In this document: positions 55,701 to 63,000 of the stretch, one piece after another
How the letters are laid out: the number at the start of each line of letters is the position of its first letter
Position numbering within the stretch: the first letter of the stretch is position 1
DNA from: a bacterium
GTDB lineage: Bacteria; Myxococcota_A; Bradymonadia; UBA7976; UBA1532
Reading direction: 5' to 3'
Length of the DNA: 64,000 bases
Assembly (NCBI GenBank): GCA_030427205.1
Contig: JAUHXC010000006.1
Span: 124,001 to 188,000, forward strand
Translations under genes and position numbers: made by a program
The notes under the pieces: generated by a model
The model's input: the letters and a program-made list of their open reading frames with translations, nothing else
Database searches by the model: none
Told to the model about the DNA's origin: nothing

Positions 55701-58700
55701 GGCCGAGCGGGCGAAGCGCTATACGCACCCCGGGGCCTACTTGCGGGCGGCGCACGACGAGGCGCTGCGTGGCGCCTTGGGCCGCGTGGGCTGGGGCCGG
55801 GCCGAGGTGGCCCGCGATCTGGAGAGCCGCTACGGCCTCGGACAGGGGCTCATCGGCGCCGCCCTCGACGTCTTGACGATCGAGACCCGCGGCGGCGCCT
55901 CGGCCCGCGGCGGCGAGTTGGGCGCGCTGGCCGGCGCCGAGGCGGCGACGCCCGCCGAGGCCCGGGCCCTGCTCGACCGGGTGATCGAGCGGCTGAGCGC
56001 GCGCATCGGCCGGGTGATCGCGCCCAAGGCCGCGGCGCAGGCCAGCGGCGGCGCGGTCGACGCGGCGGCGGTGACGGCGCTCGAAGACCGGATCACGGGC
56101 CCCGACGGCGTGCTGGCGGGGCTCGCGCGCGATCTGCTGGCCCGGCTGGGCGGCGACGGGTTGGCCGCCCAGCCGGCGCCGGCAGACACCGACGACGTGC
56201 GCGCCGCGATCGAGGCGGAGCACGGCGCCGAATACCTCGACCGCATCGCCCCGCGCTTCGACGCGCGCAAGCACATCGCCCTGACCCACGCCGCGCCCTT
56301 CGCCCGGCGCGACGTGGCCCGGCTGTACTTCGCCGCCGCCAACGGCCGCCCGGTCGATGCCGCGGCGCCCGGTCGGCTGGCGCTGTTCGCCGAAGACCCG
56401 GGCGCGACGCTGGCCGACACCGCCCGCTGGTACGCCGCGCAGACCGACGACGCCGAGCTGCGGGCGACGCTCGAGGCCATCGCCGCCGGCGAAGGCGCGG
56501 CGCCGGCCGTGGTCCGGCCGACCCGACCGTCGCTGACCATCGACGGCGACGGCGCGCATTACGCCGAGGTCGCCGACCCCGACGCCGCCGATCTCGAAGC
56601 CTTCGTGGCCGGCCTGGGCGACGCGGTCGACAGCCCACACCGCGCCCTGCTCGAGAGCGTCTGGCGCGCCGGGGCCCGCGGCCCGCTGCCCTTCGCCGGA
56701 CGCACCGCGGTCGTCAGCGGCGCCAGCCCGGGATCGATCGCCGTCGAGGTCGTGCGCCACCTGCTGCGCGGCGGCGCCCGGGTCGTCGTGACCACCACCA
56801 CGATGACCAAGGCCCGCCGCCGCTTCTACCGCCGCCTCTTCCATACCGAGGCCGGCCCGCGGGCCGAGCTGCACGTCGTGCCGTGCAATATGGCGTCGCT
56901 GAGCGACATCGAGGCGCTGGTCGACTGGCTGTTCTCCGAGCAGACCGAGCAGGCCGGCGCCACGGTGCGCGTGCTCAAGCCCGCCTTCTCGCCCGACCTG
57001 CTGCTGCCCTTCGGCGCGGTGGGCGACGCGGCGACCCTCGACCGGCTCGACGGCCGGGCGCAGGTGGCGCTGCGGGTGCTGCTGCTGGGCGTCGAGGCGC
57101 TCATCGGCGCCGTCGCCCGGCGCCACATCGAGCGGGGCGTGCCCGACGACCGCTGCCACGTCGTGCTGCCGCTGTCCCCCAACCACGGGGCCTTCGGCGG
57201 CGACGGGCTCTACGCCGAGACCAAGGCCGCGCTCGAGGTGCTCGTCGAGAAGTGGCGCAGCGAGCACGACGCCTGGGGCCGGGCGACCACTTTGTGCGCG
57301 GCGCGCATCGGCTGGGTCCGCGGCACGGGGTTGATGGACGCCAACAACCCCGTCGCCGCCCGGCTCGAAGCGCAGACCGCCGTGCGCACGTTCTCCGCGG
57401 CCGAGATGGGCTTCCTCATCGCCGGGCTGTGCGCCGGCCCCGCGCGGGCCGTCGCGCAGGACCAGCCGCTGCGGGCCGATCTCACCGGCCGCTTCGGCGC
57501 CATCCCCGACCTGCGCGAGACCGTCGGCGCCATCCGGGCCGACATCGGCGCCGCGGTACAGACCGCGCGCCGACGGGCAGAGCTCGATCGCGCCTTCGCC
57601 GCGGCGACCGGCGGATCGACCCCCGCGAGGCCCATGGTCGAGCCGGCGGTGGCGTGGCCGCTGCCCGTCGCCGAGCCCACCCCCTGCGCGTGGCCGCAGC
57701 ACGGGCTCGATCCGAAAGACATGGTGGTCATCGTCGGCCTCGGCGAAGTCGGCCCCTGCGGCTCCGACCGCACCCGCTTCGAACTGGAGGTCGGCCGCGG
57801 CCTCTCGCCGGCCTCGGTGCTCGAGCTGGCCTGGATGTGCGGCCTCGTCCGCTGGGAGGACGGCCCGGGCGGCGGCGGCTGGATCGACGTCGAGGCCGAC
57901 GCGCCCATCGCCGAAGCCGACATCGCCGGGCGCTTCGGCGACGCGGTCTTGCAGCGCTCGGGCATCCGCCTCATCGAGCCCGAGACCGCCGGCTACGACC
58001 CCGAGGCGGTGCCGGTGCACGCCACGGTCTACATCGACCGCGACTTCGAATTCCCGGTCGCCGACGAGGCCGAGGCCCGCGCGTTCGCGGCGGCCGATCC
58101 CGAGCGCACCGCCATCCGCCGCGAGGGGCAGGGGGCCGACGCCCGCTGGCTGGTGACCCGCAAGGCCGGCGCCGAGGTCAAGGTGCTGCGCCACGCCCGC
58201 CTGCAGGCGCGTATCGCCGGGCTCATCCCGCAAGGCTTCGACTTCGCCCGCTACGGCATCCCGGTCGAGATGACCGAGCGCGTCGACCGGGTGGCGCTGT
58301 TCAACCTGGTGGCCACCGTCGACGCCTTCCTCTCGGCGGGCCTCGACCCCGAGACGCTGCTGGCCCACATCCACCCCGCGCGGGTGGCCAATACCCAGGG
58401 CGCCGGCATCGGCGGCATGGCCAGCCTGCGCCGGCTGTACCAGGACCACCTGCTCGGCGCGGCGCGCCAGGGCGACGTCTTGCAGGAGACCCTGATCAAC
58501 GTCGCCGCGGCCTACGTGGTGCAGGGCTATATCGGCTCGTACGGCGCGATGTCGCACCCCGTCGGGGCCTGCGCCACCGCCGCCGTCTCGCTCGAAGAGG
58601 CGCTGGACAAGATCCGCACCGGCAAGGCCGACGTGGTGGTGGCCGGCGGCTTCGACGACATCGGGCCCGAGGGCGCGGTGGGCTTCGCCGACATGGGCGC

Positions 58701-59646
58701 CACCGCCGAGACCGATGCGATGTTCGCCATGGGCCTCGAAGCGGACGAGATCTCCCGGGCCAACGACGCCCGGCGGCGCGGCTTCGTCGAGGCCCACGGC
58801 GGCGGCACCGCGCTGGTGACCCGCGGTGATGTGGCGCTCGAGCTGGGCCTGCCGATCCGCGGGGTGCTCGCCTGGGCCGGCTCGTTCGGCGACGGCGTGC
58901 AGCAGTCCATCCCCGCGCCGGGGCTGGGCGCGCTGGCGGCGGCGATGGGCGGGGCCGAGTCTCCGCTGGGCCGGGCGCTGGCGGCGTACGGCATCGGCGC
59001 GGACGACATCGCGCTGGTCTACAAGCACGACACCTCGACGGCGGCCAACGACGTCAACGAGAACGCGCTGCACCACCGCATCCAGGACGCCCTCGGCCGC
59101 ACCCGCGGCAACCCGCTCTTCGCCGTCTCGCAGAAGACGCTGACCGGCCACAGCAAGGGCGGCGCGGCGGCGTGGCAGCTCGGCGGGCTGTGTCAGGCGC
59201 TCTCGGCGGGCATCGTGCCCGGCAACCGCAACCTGGACGAGGTCGACCCGGCGATGGCCGCCTACGACCACGTCGCGTTCAGCGACGAGAGCCTCGAGCC
59301 GGGGCCGGCGGCGCCGCTGCGGGCGGGCCTGCTCACCAGCCTGGGCTTCGGGCACGTCAGCGCCGTCGCCCTGGTGCTGCATCCGGCGGCGTTCGCGGCG
59401 GCGCTCGACGCCGAGACCGAGGCCGACTGGCGGGCCCGCGTCGCCGAGCGGCAGGCGTGGAGCACCCGGCGGCGAGCGGCCATCCTGATGGGCGAAGAGG
59501 CCCACTACACCAAGCGCACCGGGCGCCGCTTCGTCGCCGCCGACGGCACCGCCTGCCAGACCGCCGAAGAGGCGCGGGTGCTGCTCGATCCCCACGCCCG
59601 GCTCGACCCGGCCCGCGGGGTCTTCGTCAGCGGCGGCGCCCGATGA
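49759..59646 (+). CDS. fas: Type I fatty acid synthase, mycobacterial/fungal type (AT-ER-DH-MPT-ACP-KR-KS)
   Basis: This 3295-residue cytosolic megasynthase makes acyl-CoA from acetyl- and malonyl-CoA. Domains in order: acetyltransferase (about 35-420; GHSQG with Ser150); FMN enoyl reductase (about 445-800; ILPGMTPTTVDVPIVAAAANAGF, LEGGKAGGHHSWTD); dehydratase with double hotdog (about 1050-1470; DHNPIH with His1375/1379). Then malonyl/palmitoyl transferase (about 1475-1880; FPGQG, GHSVG with Ser1582); ACP (about 1915-1990; phosphopantetheine Ser1947/1948 in EGVSSRRNQ); ketoreductase (about 2310-2600; SGASPGSI, Tyr2485/Lys2489); ketosynthase (about 2640-3230; Cys2938, His3090, His3131). All catalytic residues are present. 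The order is that of mycobacterial FAS-I, with no fused C-terminal PPT. The ATG at 49759 has AAAGGAG six bases upstream, better than the ATG at 49723. The stop overlaps the acpS start (ATGA). Confidence 0.95.
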   Translation: MESGEHMRSEHGDGSPMGVVVSGAFIDRLGPELPAAITFAGQGADALGPLAALIDALPELRALIRPACEALRALARTRPFRWSGRVEAGCDPLGWIDDPASRPPQAYLTSTIISQPLILLAQAARYEAARRRGLGALLERGGVVALTGHSQGVMPAILVSEGRGIIRPERLADFARYMLWQGLHMAESAPDAVPESAGESAGESADASAEGPRGPMAAIAGFSLDQLVGFCDALGADSAPADRPHITLHNGRTRFVVSGRPAVLNGLRGLIEARMARLGAAQKPRFTWEWLMVGGPFHSPLMRAGQAAMRETVRREGLRFDARRLKWPVLDPADGRRLDTVDDLTEALIATQFMRPVRWSAVVDALVDDHGATAILDCGPGDGVARLTRGILRGAGVPALALDTPADQRSLFTVGAIVDRGVQWQAFRPTVARLPDGRAVVDNRYTRLTGHSPIILPGMTPTTVDVPIVAAAANAGFTAELAGGGQVTAAVLERRLDELAAALEPGVCATFNALYLDRYLWDLHLGGQGRVFEAARRGAPLCGVTISAGIPPLDEAVALLDRLESVGLWLNAFKPGTAAQVDQVLKIAAARPARPLFVHLEGGKAGGHHSWTDLDPLLLATWHRIRAVPNAVLCVGGGVGDEARCAALLTGEWAKAYGQRPMPVDAVFLGTVTMACAEATASPAVKAALVGAAGTPEWVATGEVAGAITSGRSGLDADIHYLENAAARCGRLLDAVAGDADAVAARRGEIIAALNATARPYFGDIQSMTWLEALARLVELTAIGRGGPYEDGAFPDRSWRQRVADFARMAEARLAGVRGAPAASVVDDAALDDPRAFVTAFAESWPEAAEVTVHPADARAFVGRICARPGKPVNFVPVIDADVRRWYKADSLWAAQDDRFDAEQVLVIPGPAAVAGIRAADEPVAAVLARFEAATVDALVADGAEPAPRPRRFGETPPQPAPAVSTAVAHRGDADDRRRFAAVARIAGPRLHAALAPRIARGRRLIDNPLAAACAAIPGASLTFEQREDAPDRLIWSDPASGDGVEIRDLVDTFEAVITGADIDARAPAVRLRFKHGSMHGRPTPVLDPVADRRAVRDCYTEALFDRPLAPQPLFAEARATVELDPARIAAYARLTDHPAADVPACFAFSAIWRALFETLAADDIAAGLLRLVHLDQTIEPGAGWPLLAGEALSTRARIVELEQTRSGLVVRVEAHIERGAVCCATLLGGFFIRGGRAPDGLRRVRSGQRRVAVDLVDAAAVGFAVESGVVDFDVPPAIGDRLTLDVQQVEHRAEKRTFSAQGVVRRGDTPIGRVCISEAGAPAPDRAHPLDAWIDALGGPVDRAMTATAPRTLARVEVSAPRELTTFAEVGLDHNPIHRSPAFARLAGFDGPIVHGMWTTARLHGFVVRAVAGGDASRIGDWRVQFLAPVAPGATLELKATRVGLRDGARIVEATAAVDGVIAARARTTIRAPRTAYVFPGQGIQRAGMGMADYAASPAARAVWDRADAVTRAKLGFSILRVVRENPRALIVDGERLTHPEGVLHLTRFTQPAMAVLAMAQMARLREAGAAVPDAMTAGHSVGEYNALSAVVEVLPLESVVEIVYQRGCVMHRFVPRDAQGRSAYRMGVIRPHHAGIDHAAAEALVEKVGAETGAFVQIVNYNVRGRQYAVTGEHAALDRLAAELMALRRPGGKAPYVEVPGVDVPFHSAVLRAGVDAFRQTLQTCLPETFAPERLVGRYVPNLVARAFSLERPFVEAIAAACDSPVIADVLADFEARAAQPAALARTLLVELLAYQFASPVRWIETQDLLLAPGGVERVIEVGVGYQPTVSNMFRQTAAGLGRRGVEVLNIEADGEAVFARDVDPEPAAAPVETQNVPETVEPPVANAPHAAPAAPSGPIAHEPIADVPVSVADALGTLLALQGRIRPEQLDDGETLDGLFEGVSSRRNQALLDLSAEFEPGTLDAAHDMPLAKLADTLAERAKRYTHPGAYLRAAHDEALRGALGRVGWGRAEVARDLESRYGLGQGLIGAALDVLTIETRGGASARGGELGALAGAEAATPAEARALLDRVIERLSARIGRVIAPKAAAQASGGAVDAAAVTALEDRITGPDGVLAGLARDLLARLGGDGLAAQPAPADTDDVRAAIEAEHGAEYLDRIAPRFDARKHIALTHAAPFARRDVARLYFAAANGRPVDAAAPGRLALFAEDPGATLADTARWYAAQTDDAELRATLEAIAAGEGAAPAVVRPTRPSLTIDGDGAHYAEVADPDAADLEAFVAGLGDAVDSPHRALLESVWRAGARGPLPFAGRTAVVSGASPGSIAVEVVRHLLRGGARVVVTTTTMTKARRRFYRRLFHTEAGPRAELHVVPCNMASLSDIEALVDWLFSEQTEQAGATVRVLKPAFSPDLLLPFGAVGDAATLDRLDGRAQVALRVLLLGVEALIGAVARRHIERGVPDDRCHVVLPLSPNHGAFGGDGLYAETKAALEVLVEKWRSEHDAWGRATTLCAARIGWVRGTGLMDANNPVAARLEAQTAVRTFSAAEMGFLIAGLCAGPARAVAQDQPLRADLTGRFGAIPDLRETVGAIRADIGAAVQTARRRAELDRAFAAATGGSTPARPMVEPAVAWPLPVAEPTPCAWPQHGLDPKDMVVIVGLGEVGPCGSDRTRFELEVGRGLSPASVLELAWMCGLVRWEDGPGGGGWIDVEADAPIAEADIAGRFGDAVLQRSGIRLIEPETAGYDPEAVPVHATVYIDRDFEFPVADEAEARAFAAADPERTAIRREGQGADARWLVTRKAGAEVKVLRHARLQARIAGLIPQGFDFARYGIPVEMTERVDRVALFNLVATVDAFLSAGLDPETLLAHIHPARVANTQGAGIGGMASLRRLYQDHLLGAARQGDVLQETLINVAAAYVVQGYIGSYGAMSHPVGACATAAVSLEEALDKIRTGKADVVVAGGFDDIGPEGAVGFADMGATAETDAMFAMGLEADEISRANDARRRGFVEAHGGGTALVTRGDVALELGLPIRGVLAWAGSFGDGVQQSIPAPGLGALAAAMGGAESPLGRALAAYGIGADDIALVYKHDTSTAANDVNENALHHRIQDALGRTRGNPLFAVSQKTLTGHSKGGAAAWQLGGLCQALSAGIVPGNRNLDEVDPAMAAYDHVAFSDESLEPGPAAPLRAGLLTSLGFGHVSAVALVLHPAAFAAALDAETEADWRARVAERQAWSTRRRAAILMGEEAHYTKRTGRRFVAADGTACQTAEEARVLLDPHARLDPARGVFVSGGAR
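50341..50376 (+). repeat. In-frame 12-bp repeats in the AT domain of FAS
   Basis: The unit GAGAGCGCCGGC (Glu-Ser-Ala-Gly) occurs twice and is followed by a variant copy (Glu-Ser-Ala-Asp). They form a low-complexity loop of about 15 residues inside the acetyltransferase domain that has no counterpart in the surrounding conserved sequence. Confidence 0.7.
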
Positions 59647-60065
59647 CGGTGCACGGCGTCGGCATCGACATGGTGCACGTACCCGGCCTGCGCGATCAGC
59701 TGGCCGACAAGGCCTCGGGCTTCGCCGAGGGCACCTTCACCGTCGGCGAGCGCAGCGACGCGGCGGGGCGGTCCTCGGGCGATCCGGCGCGGCATCTGGC
59801 GGCCCGATTCGCGGCGAAAGAGGCCTTCGTCAAGGCGTGGAGCGGCGGCTTCTTCGGCGCGCCGCCGCATATCGATCGCGTCGACCTGCGCCACGTCGAG
59901 GTGGTCTCCGACGCCTGGGGCCGCCCCGCGCTGCGGCTGGCCGGTCCGCTCGCCGAGCGGGTCGGGCCGCTGCGGGCCCACCTCTCGCTCAGCCACGACG
60001 GGGACTACGCGATCGCGTACGTGACCCTCGAGCGCCCGCTCGAACCGAATAGATTGGAGCCATGA
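59643..60065 (+). CDS. acpS: Holo-[acyl-carrier-protein] synthase
   Basis: This 140-residue phosphopantetheinyl transferase moves the 4'-phosphopantetheine arm from CoA to the ACP serine of FAS. The Mg-binding Asp9 is in GVGIDMVHV, the second conserved block is HLAARFAAKEAFVKAWSG, and LSLSHDGDYAIAYV closes the fold. The length is normal for AcpS, slightly longer at the C-terminus. Its ATG overlaps the FAS stop, and its TGA overlaps the next ATG (both ATGA), so translation is coupled throughout. The fas-acpS pairing is the same as in mycobacteria; in fungi the equivalent domain is fused to the synthase. Confidence 0.95.
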   Translation: MTVHGVGIDMVHVPGLRDQLADKASGFAEGTFTVGERSDAAGRSSGDPARHLAARFAAKEAFVKAWSGGFFGAPPHIDRVDLRHVEVVSDAWGRPALRLAGPLAERVGPLRAHLSLSHDGDYAIAYVTLERPLEPNRLEP

Positions 60066-63000
60066 TGAAGAGCCACACCCCGCCCGTGAAGCGGATCGGC
60101 ATCGTCAACCGCGGCGAGCCGGCGGTGCGCTTCCTGGCCGCCGTCGAGGCCCTGCACGGCGACGACGCGGTCGAGGCGGTGGCCCTGTACACCGACGCCG
60201 ACGCGGGCGCCGACTGGATCACCCGGGCCGACGCCGCGGTGCGCATCGGCGCAGGCCGCGCGGCCTACCTCGACGCCGAGACGGTGATCGACGGCCTCGA
60301 GCGCGGCGGCTGCGACGCGGCCTGGCTCGGCTGGGGCTTCGCCTCCGAGGACGGCGCGTTCGCCGGGGCCCTCGAAGCGGCGCAGATCACGATCCTCGGC
60401 CCGCGCCCCGAGACGATGATCGCCCTCGGCGACAAGATCAAAGCCAAGGCGCTCGCCGAAGCCCACGATGTGCCGGTGGCCCCCTGGGCCGTGGTCGAAG
60501 ACGCCGCCGCCGCCGCGCGCGAGGCCGGGCGCATCGGCTTCCCGCTGCTCATCAAGGCGGCCGGCGGCGGCGGCGGGCGCGGCATCCGCCGGGTCGACGG
60601 GCCGGGTGAGGTGGCCGCCGCGTTCGTATCCGCCCGGGACGAGGCCGCCCGCTCGTTCGGCGGCGGCGGGGTCTTCCTTGAGCGCCTCGTGCGCCGCGCG
60701 CGCCACGTCGAGGTGCAGGTGCTCGGCGACGGCGAAGGCGACGTGCGCGTCTTCGGCGTGCGCGACTGCTCGCTGCAGCGCCGCCGGCAGAAGGTCATCG
60801 AAGAGTGCCCTGGCCCGCCGCTGCCCGCGGCCGTCGAAGAGCGCGTGACGACAGCGGCCCGCCGCCTGTGCGCCGCGGTGCGCTATCGCGGGGTCGGCAC
60901 CGTCGAGTTCCTCTACGACCTCGACGCCGACGCCGCGTGGTTCCTCGAGGTCAATACCCGGCTGCAGGTCGAGCACACCGTCACCGAGGCGGTCTACCGG
61001 GTCGACTTGGTCAAAGCGCAGATCGACGTCGCCCGCGGCCGCCCGCTGCCCGCCGTCGGCGCGGCGCACGGCCACGCCGTCGAGGCCCGCGTCTGCGCCG
61101 AAGATACCCGGCGCGGCTTCACCCCGGCCCCCGGGCGGCTCGTGCGCTTCGCGGTGCCCACCGGCCCCGGCCTGCGCGTCGACACCGGCTTCGTCGAGGG
61201 CGAGGCGATCTCCGCCGAGTTCGACCCGCTGGTGGCCAAGCTCATCGCCTGGGGCCCCGACCGGCCGACCGCGCTGGCCCGGCTGCGCGCCGCGCTCGGC
61301 CGGGCGCGCATCGTCGTCGAGGGCGGGGCGAGCAACCTCGTCTTCTTGCGCGACCTGCTGGCGGTGCCGGCGGTGGTCGAGGGCGCCGTCGACATCGGGC
61401 TCGTCGACCGCTGGCGCCGCCCGCCGGCCCGCGACCGCGGCGTGGCCCTGCTCGCCGCCGCCATCGACCGCTTCCTGGCCCATGGCGACCGCGCCGCGGG
61501 CCCCGAGCGGCACCGCGTCGAGGCCGGCGAGACCGTGCGCGTCTACCGCATCGGCCGCGACCGCTTCCGGGTGCAGGGCGCCGACGGCGCGGTCAGCGTG
61601 CGCTACGCCGCCGACGGGGCCTTCGAGCACCGCTTGTCGATCGGCGGGCAGAGCTGGCGCATCGAGCGGGCCGAAGGCGATACCCGCTACCTCGTCGACG
61701 GCGAGCCACACGACGTGCCCGCCGCCCGGGGCGGGGCCATCGGCGCGCCCTCGGCGGCGCTGGTGCTCGACAGCCTGGTGCAGATCGGCGACGTCGTCGA
61801 AGCGGGCGCGCCGGTGGCCATCCTCGAGTCGATGAAGATGGAGGTGCGCGTCGAAGCCCCCTGCGCGGGCACCGTGCGCGAGGTCTGCGTCGGCGCGGGC
61901 GATCAGGTGACCGCCGGCCAGCTGCTGGTGGTCATCGAGCCGTCCGGCGCCGCGCAGACAATGGCGCAGAGCCCTATCCCGTGGAGCGACGATGCCGAGG
62001 GGCGCGCCGAGCGGGTGCAGGCCGCCTTCGCCGGCTGGGACGCCGACCCCGGCGCGCTGCGCGACGCGGGCCACATCCGCCCCGCCGCCTGCCTGCCGCT
62101 GCTGGCCACCTTCGCCGACATCGCCGAGCTCTTCGACCGCCGCCCCAGCGCCGGCGAGACCGCGGCCGGCGGGCCGAGCGAGGCCATCACCACCGACGTC
62201 TGGCTCGACACCGTCGAGCTGCGCGGCCCCGAGCGGCTCAGCCCCGACCGGGCGCTGCGGCTCGGCCGGGCGCTGGCCCACCACGGCGTCGACCTCGACC
62301 GCGAGGGCGCGCCGCTGGCCGACGCGCTCATGCGGCTGCGGCGGGCCGGGGCGGCGCTGGGCACCACCCGCCGGGTCGCCGAGGCGCTGCTCGGCCGGCT
62401 CGACGGCCTCGACCCCGACGGCGCCGCCCGGCTCGACGTGCGCTTGCTCGACCGGCTGGCCGACCTCGATCCGGAGCTCTTCCCGCGGGTGGTCGACGCC
62501 GCGCAGCGGGTGCGCAGCATCCGGGTCGAGCGCCCGGCGCGGGCCCGGCTGCTGGCCCGCGCGCTCGACGAGGCCCGGCGGCTGCTCGACGGCCTGCGCA
62601 CCGCCGCAGGGCCCGATTGGGCCGCGGTCGACGCCGCCTCCGAGTCGTTGGTGCCCGGCCTCGCGCCCGCCGCGGCCCTCGAAGGCTGCGTCCGCGCCGC
62701 CGAGGCGGTCGCCCGGCGCCTGGAGTCCTACGCGGGCGGCCCGGACTGCGCCGCGATCCGGCTCGCCGACCGCCCGGCGTTCCGCTTCGGCGACGGCCCC
62801 GACAGCGTCATCTGCGTCACCGCCACCCCCGCCGAGGTGCCCGGGCTGATCGCCGCTGCCCGCCCAGGGGGCTGCGGGCGGCTCGATCTCGTGCTGGTGT
62901 CCCCCGACCCCTCGCGCATGCCCGACGCGACCCTGCAGGGCCTCGTGGATACGCTGGCGCGGCCCTTCGACCCGCCCCCGTGCGACCTGTGCCTCGTCGC

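Noticed and set aside
50425-59595. A 3056-codon open frame on the minus strand opposite the FAS gene
   Set aside because: It is a by-product of very high GC: the antisense frame avoids stops. Its translation is Arg/Gly/Ala/Asp-rich without any domain, while the plus strand encodes a complete FAS.
49759-59646. Modular polyketide or PUFA synthase
   Set aside because: The ER is of the FMN FabK/FAS type, the domain order is AT-ER-DH-MPT-ACP-KR-KS with one ACP, and the KS is at the C-terminus. This fits mycobacterial/fungal FAS-I and not PKS or Pfa proteins.
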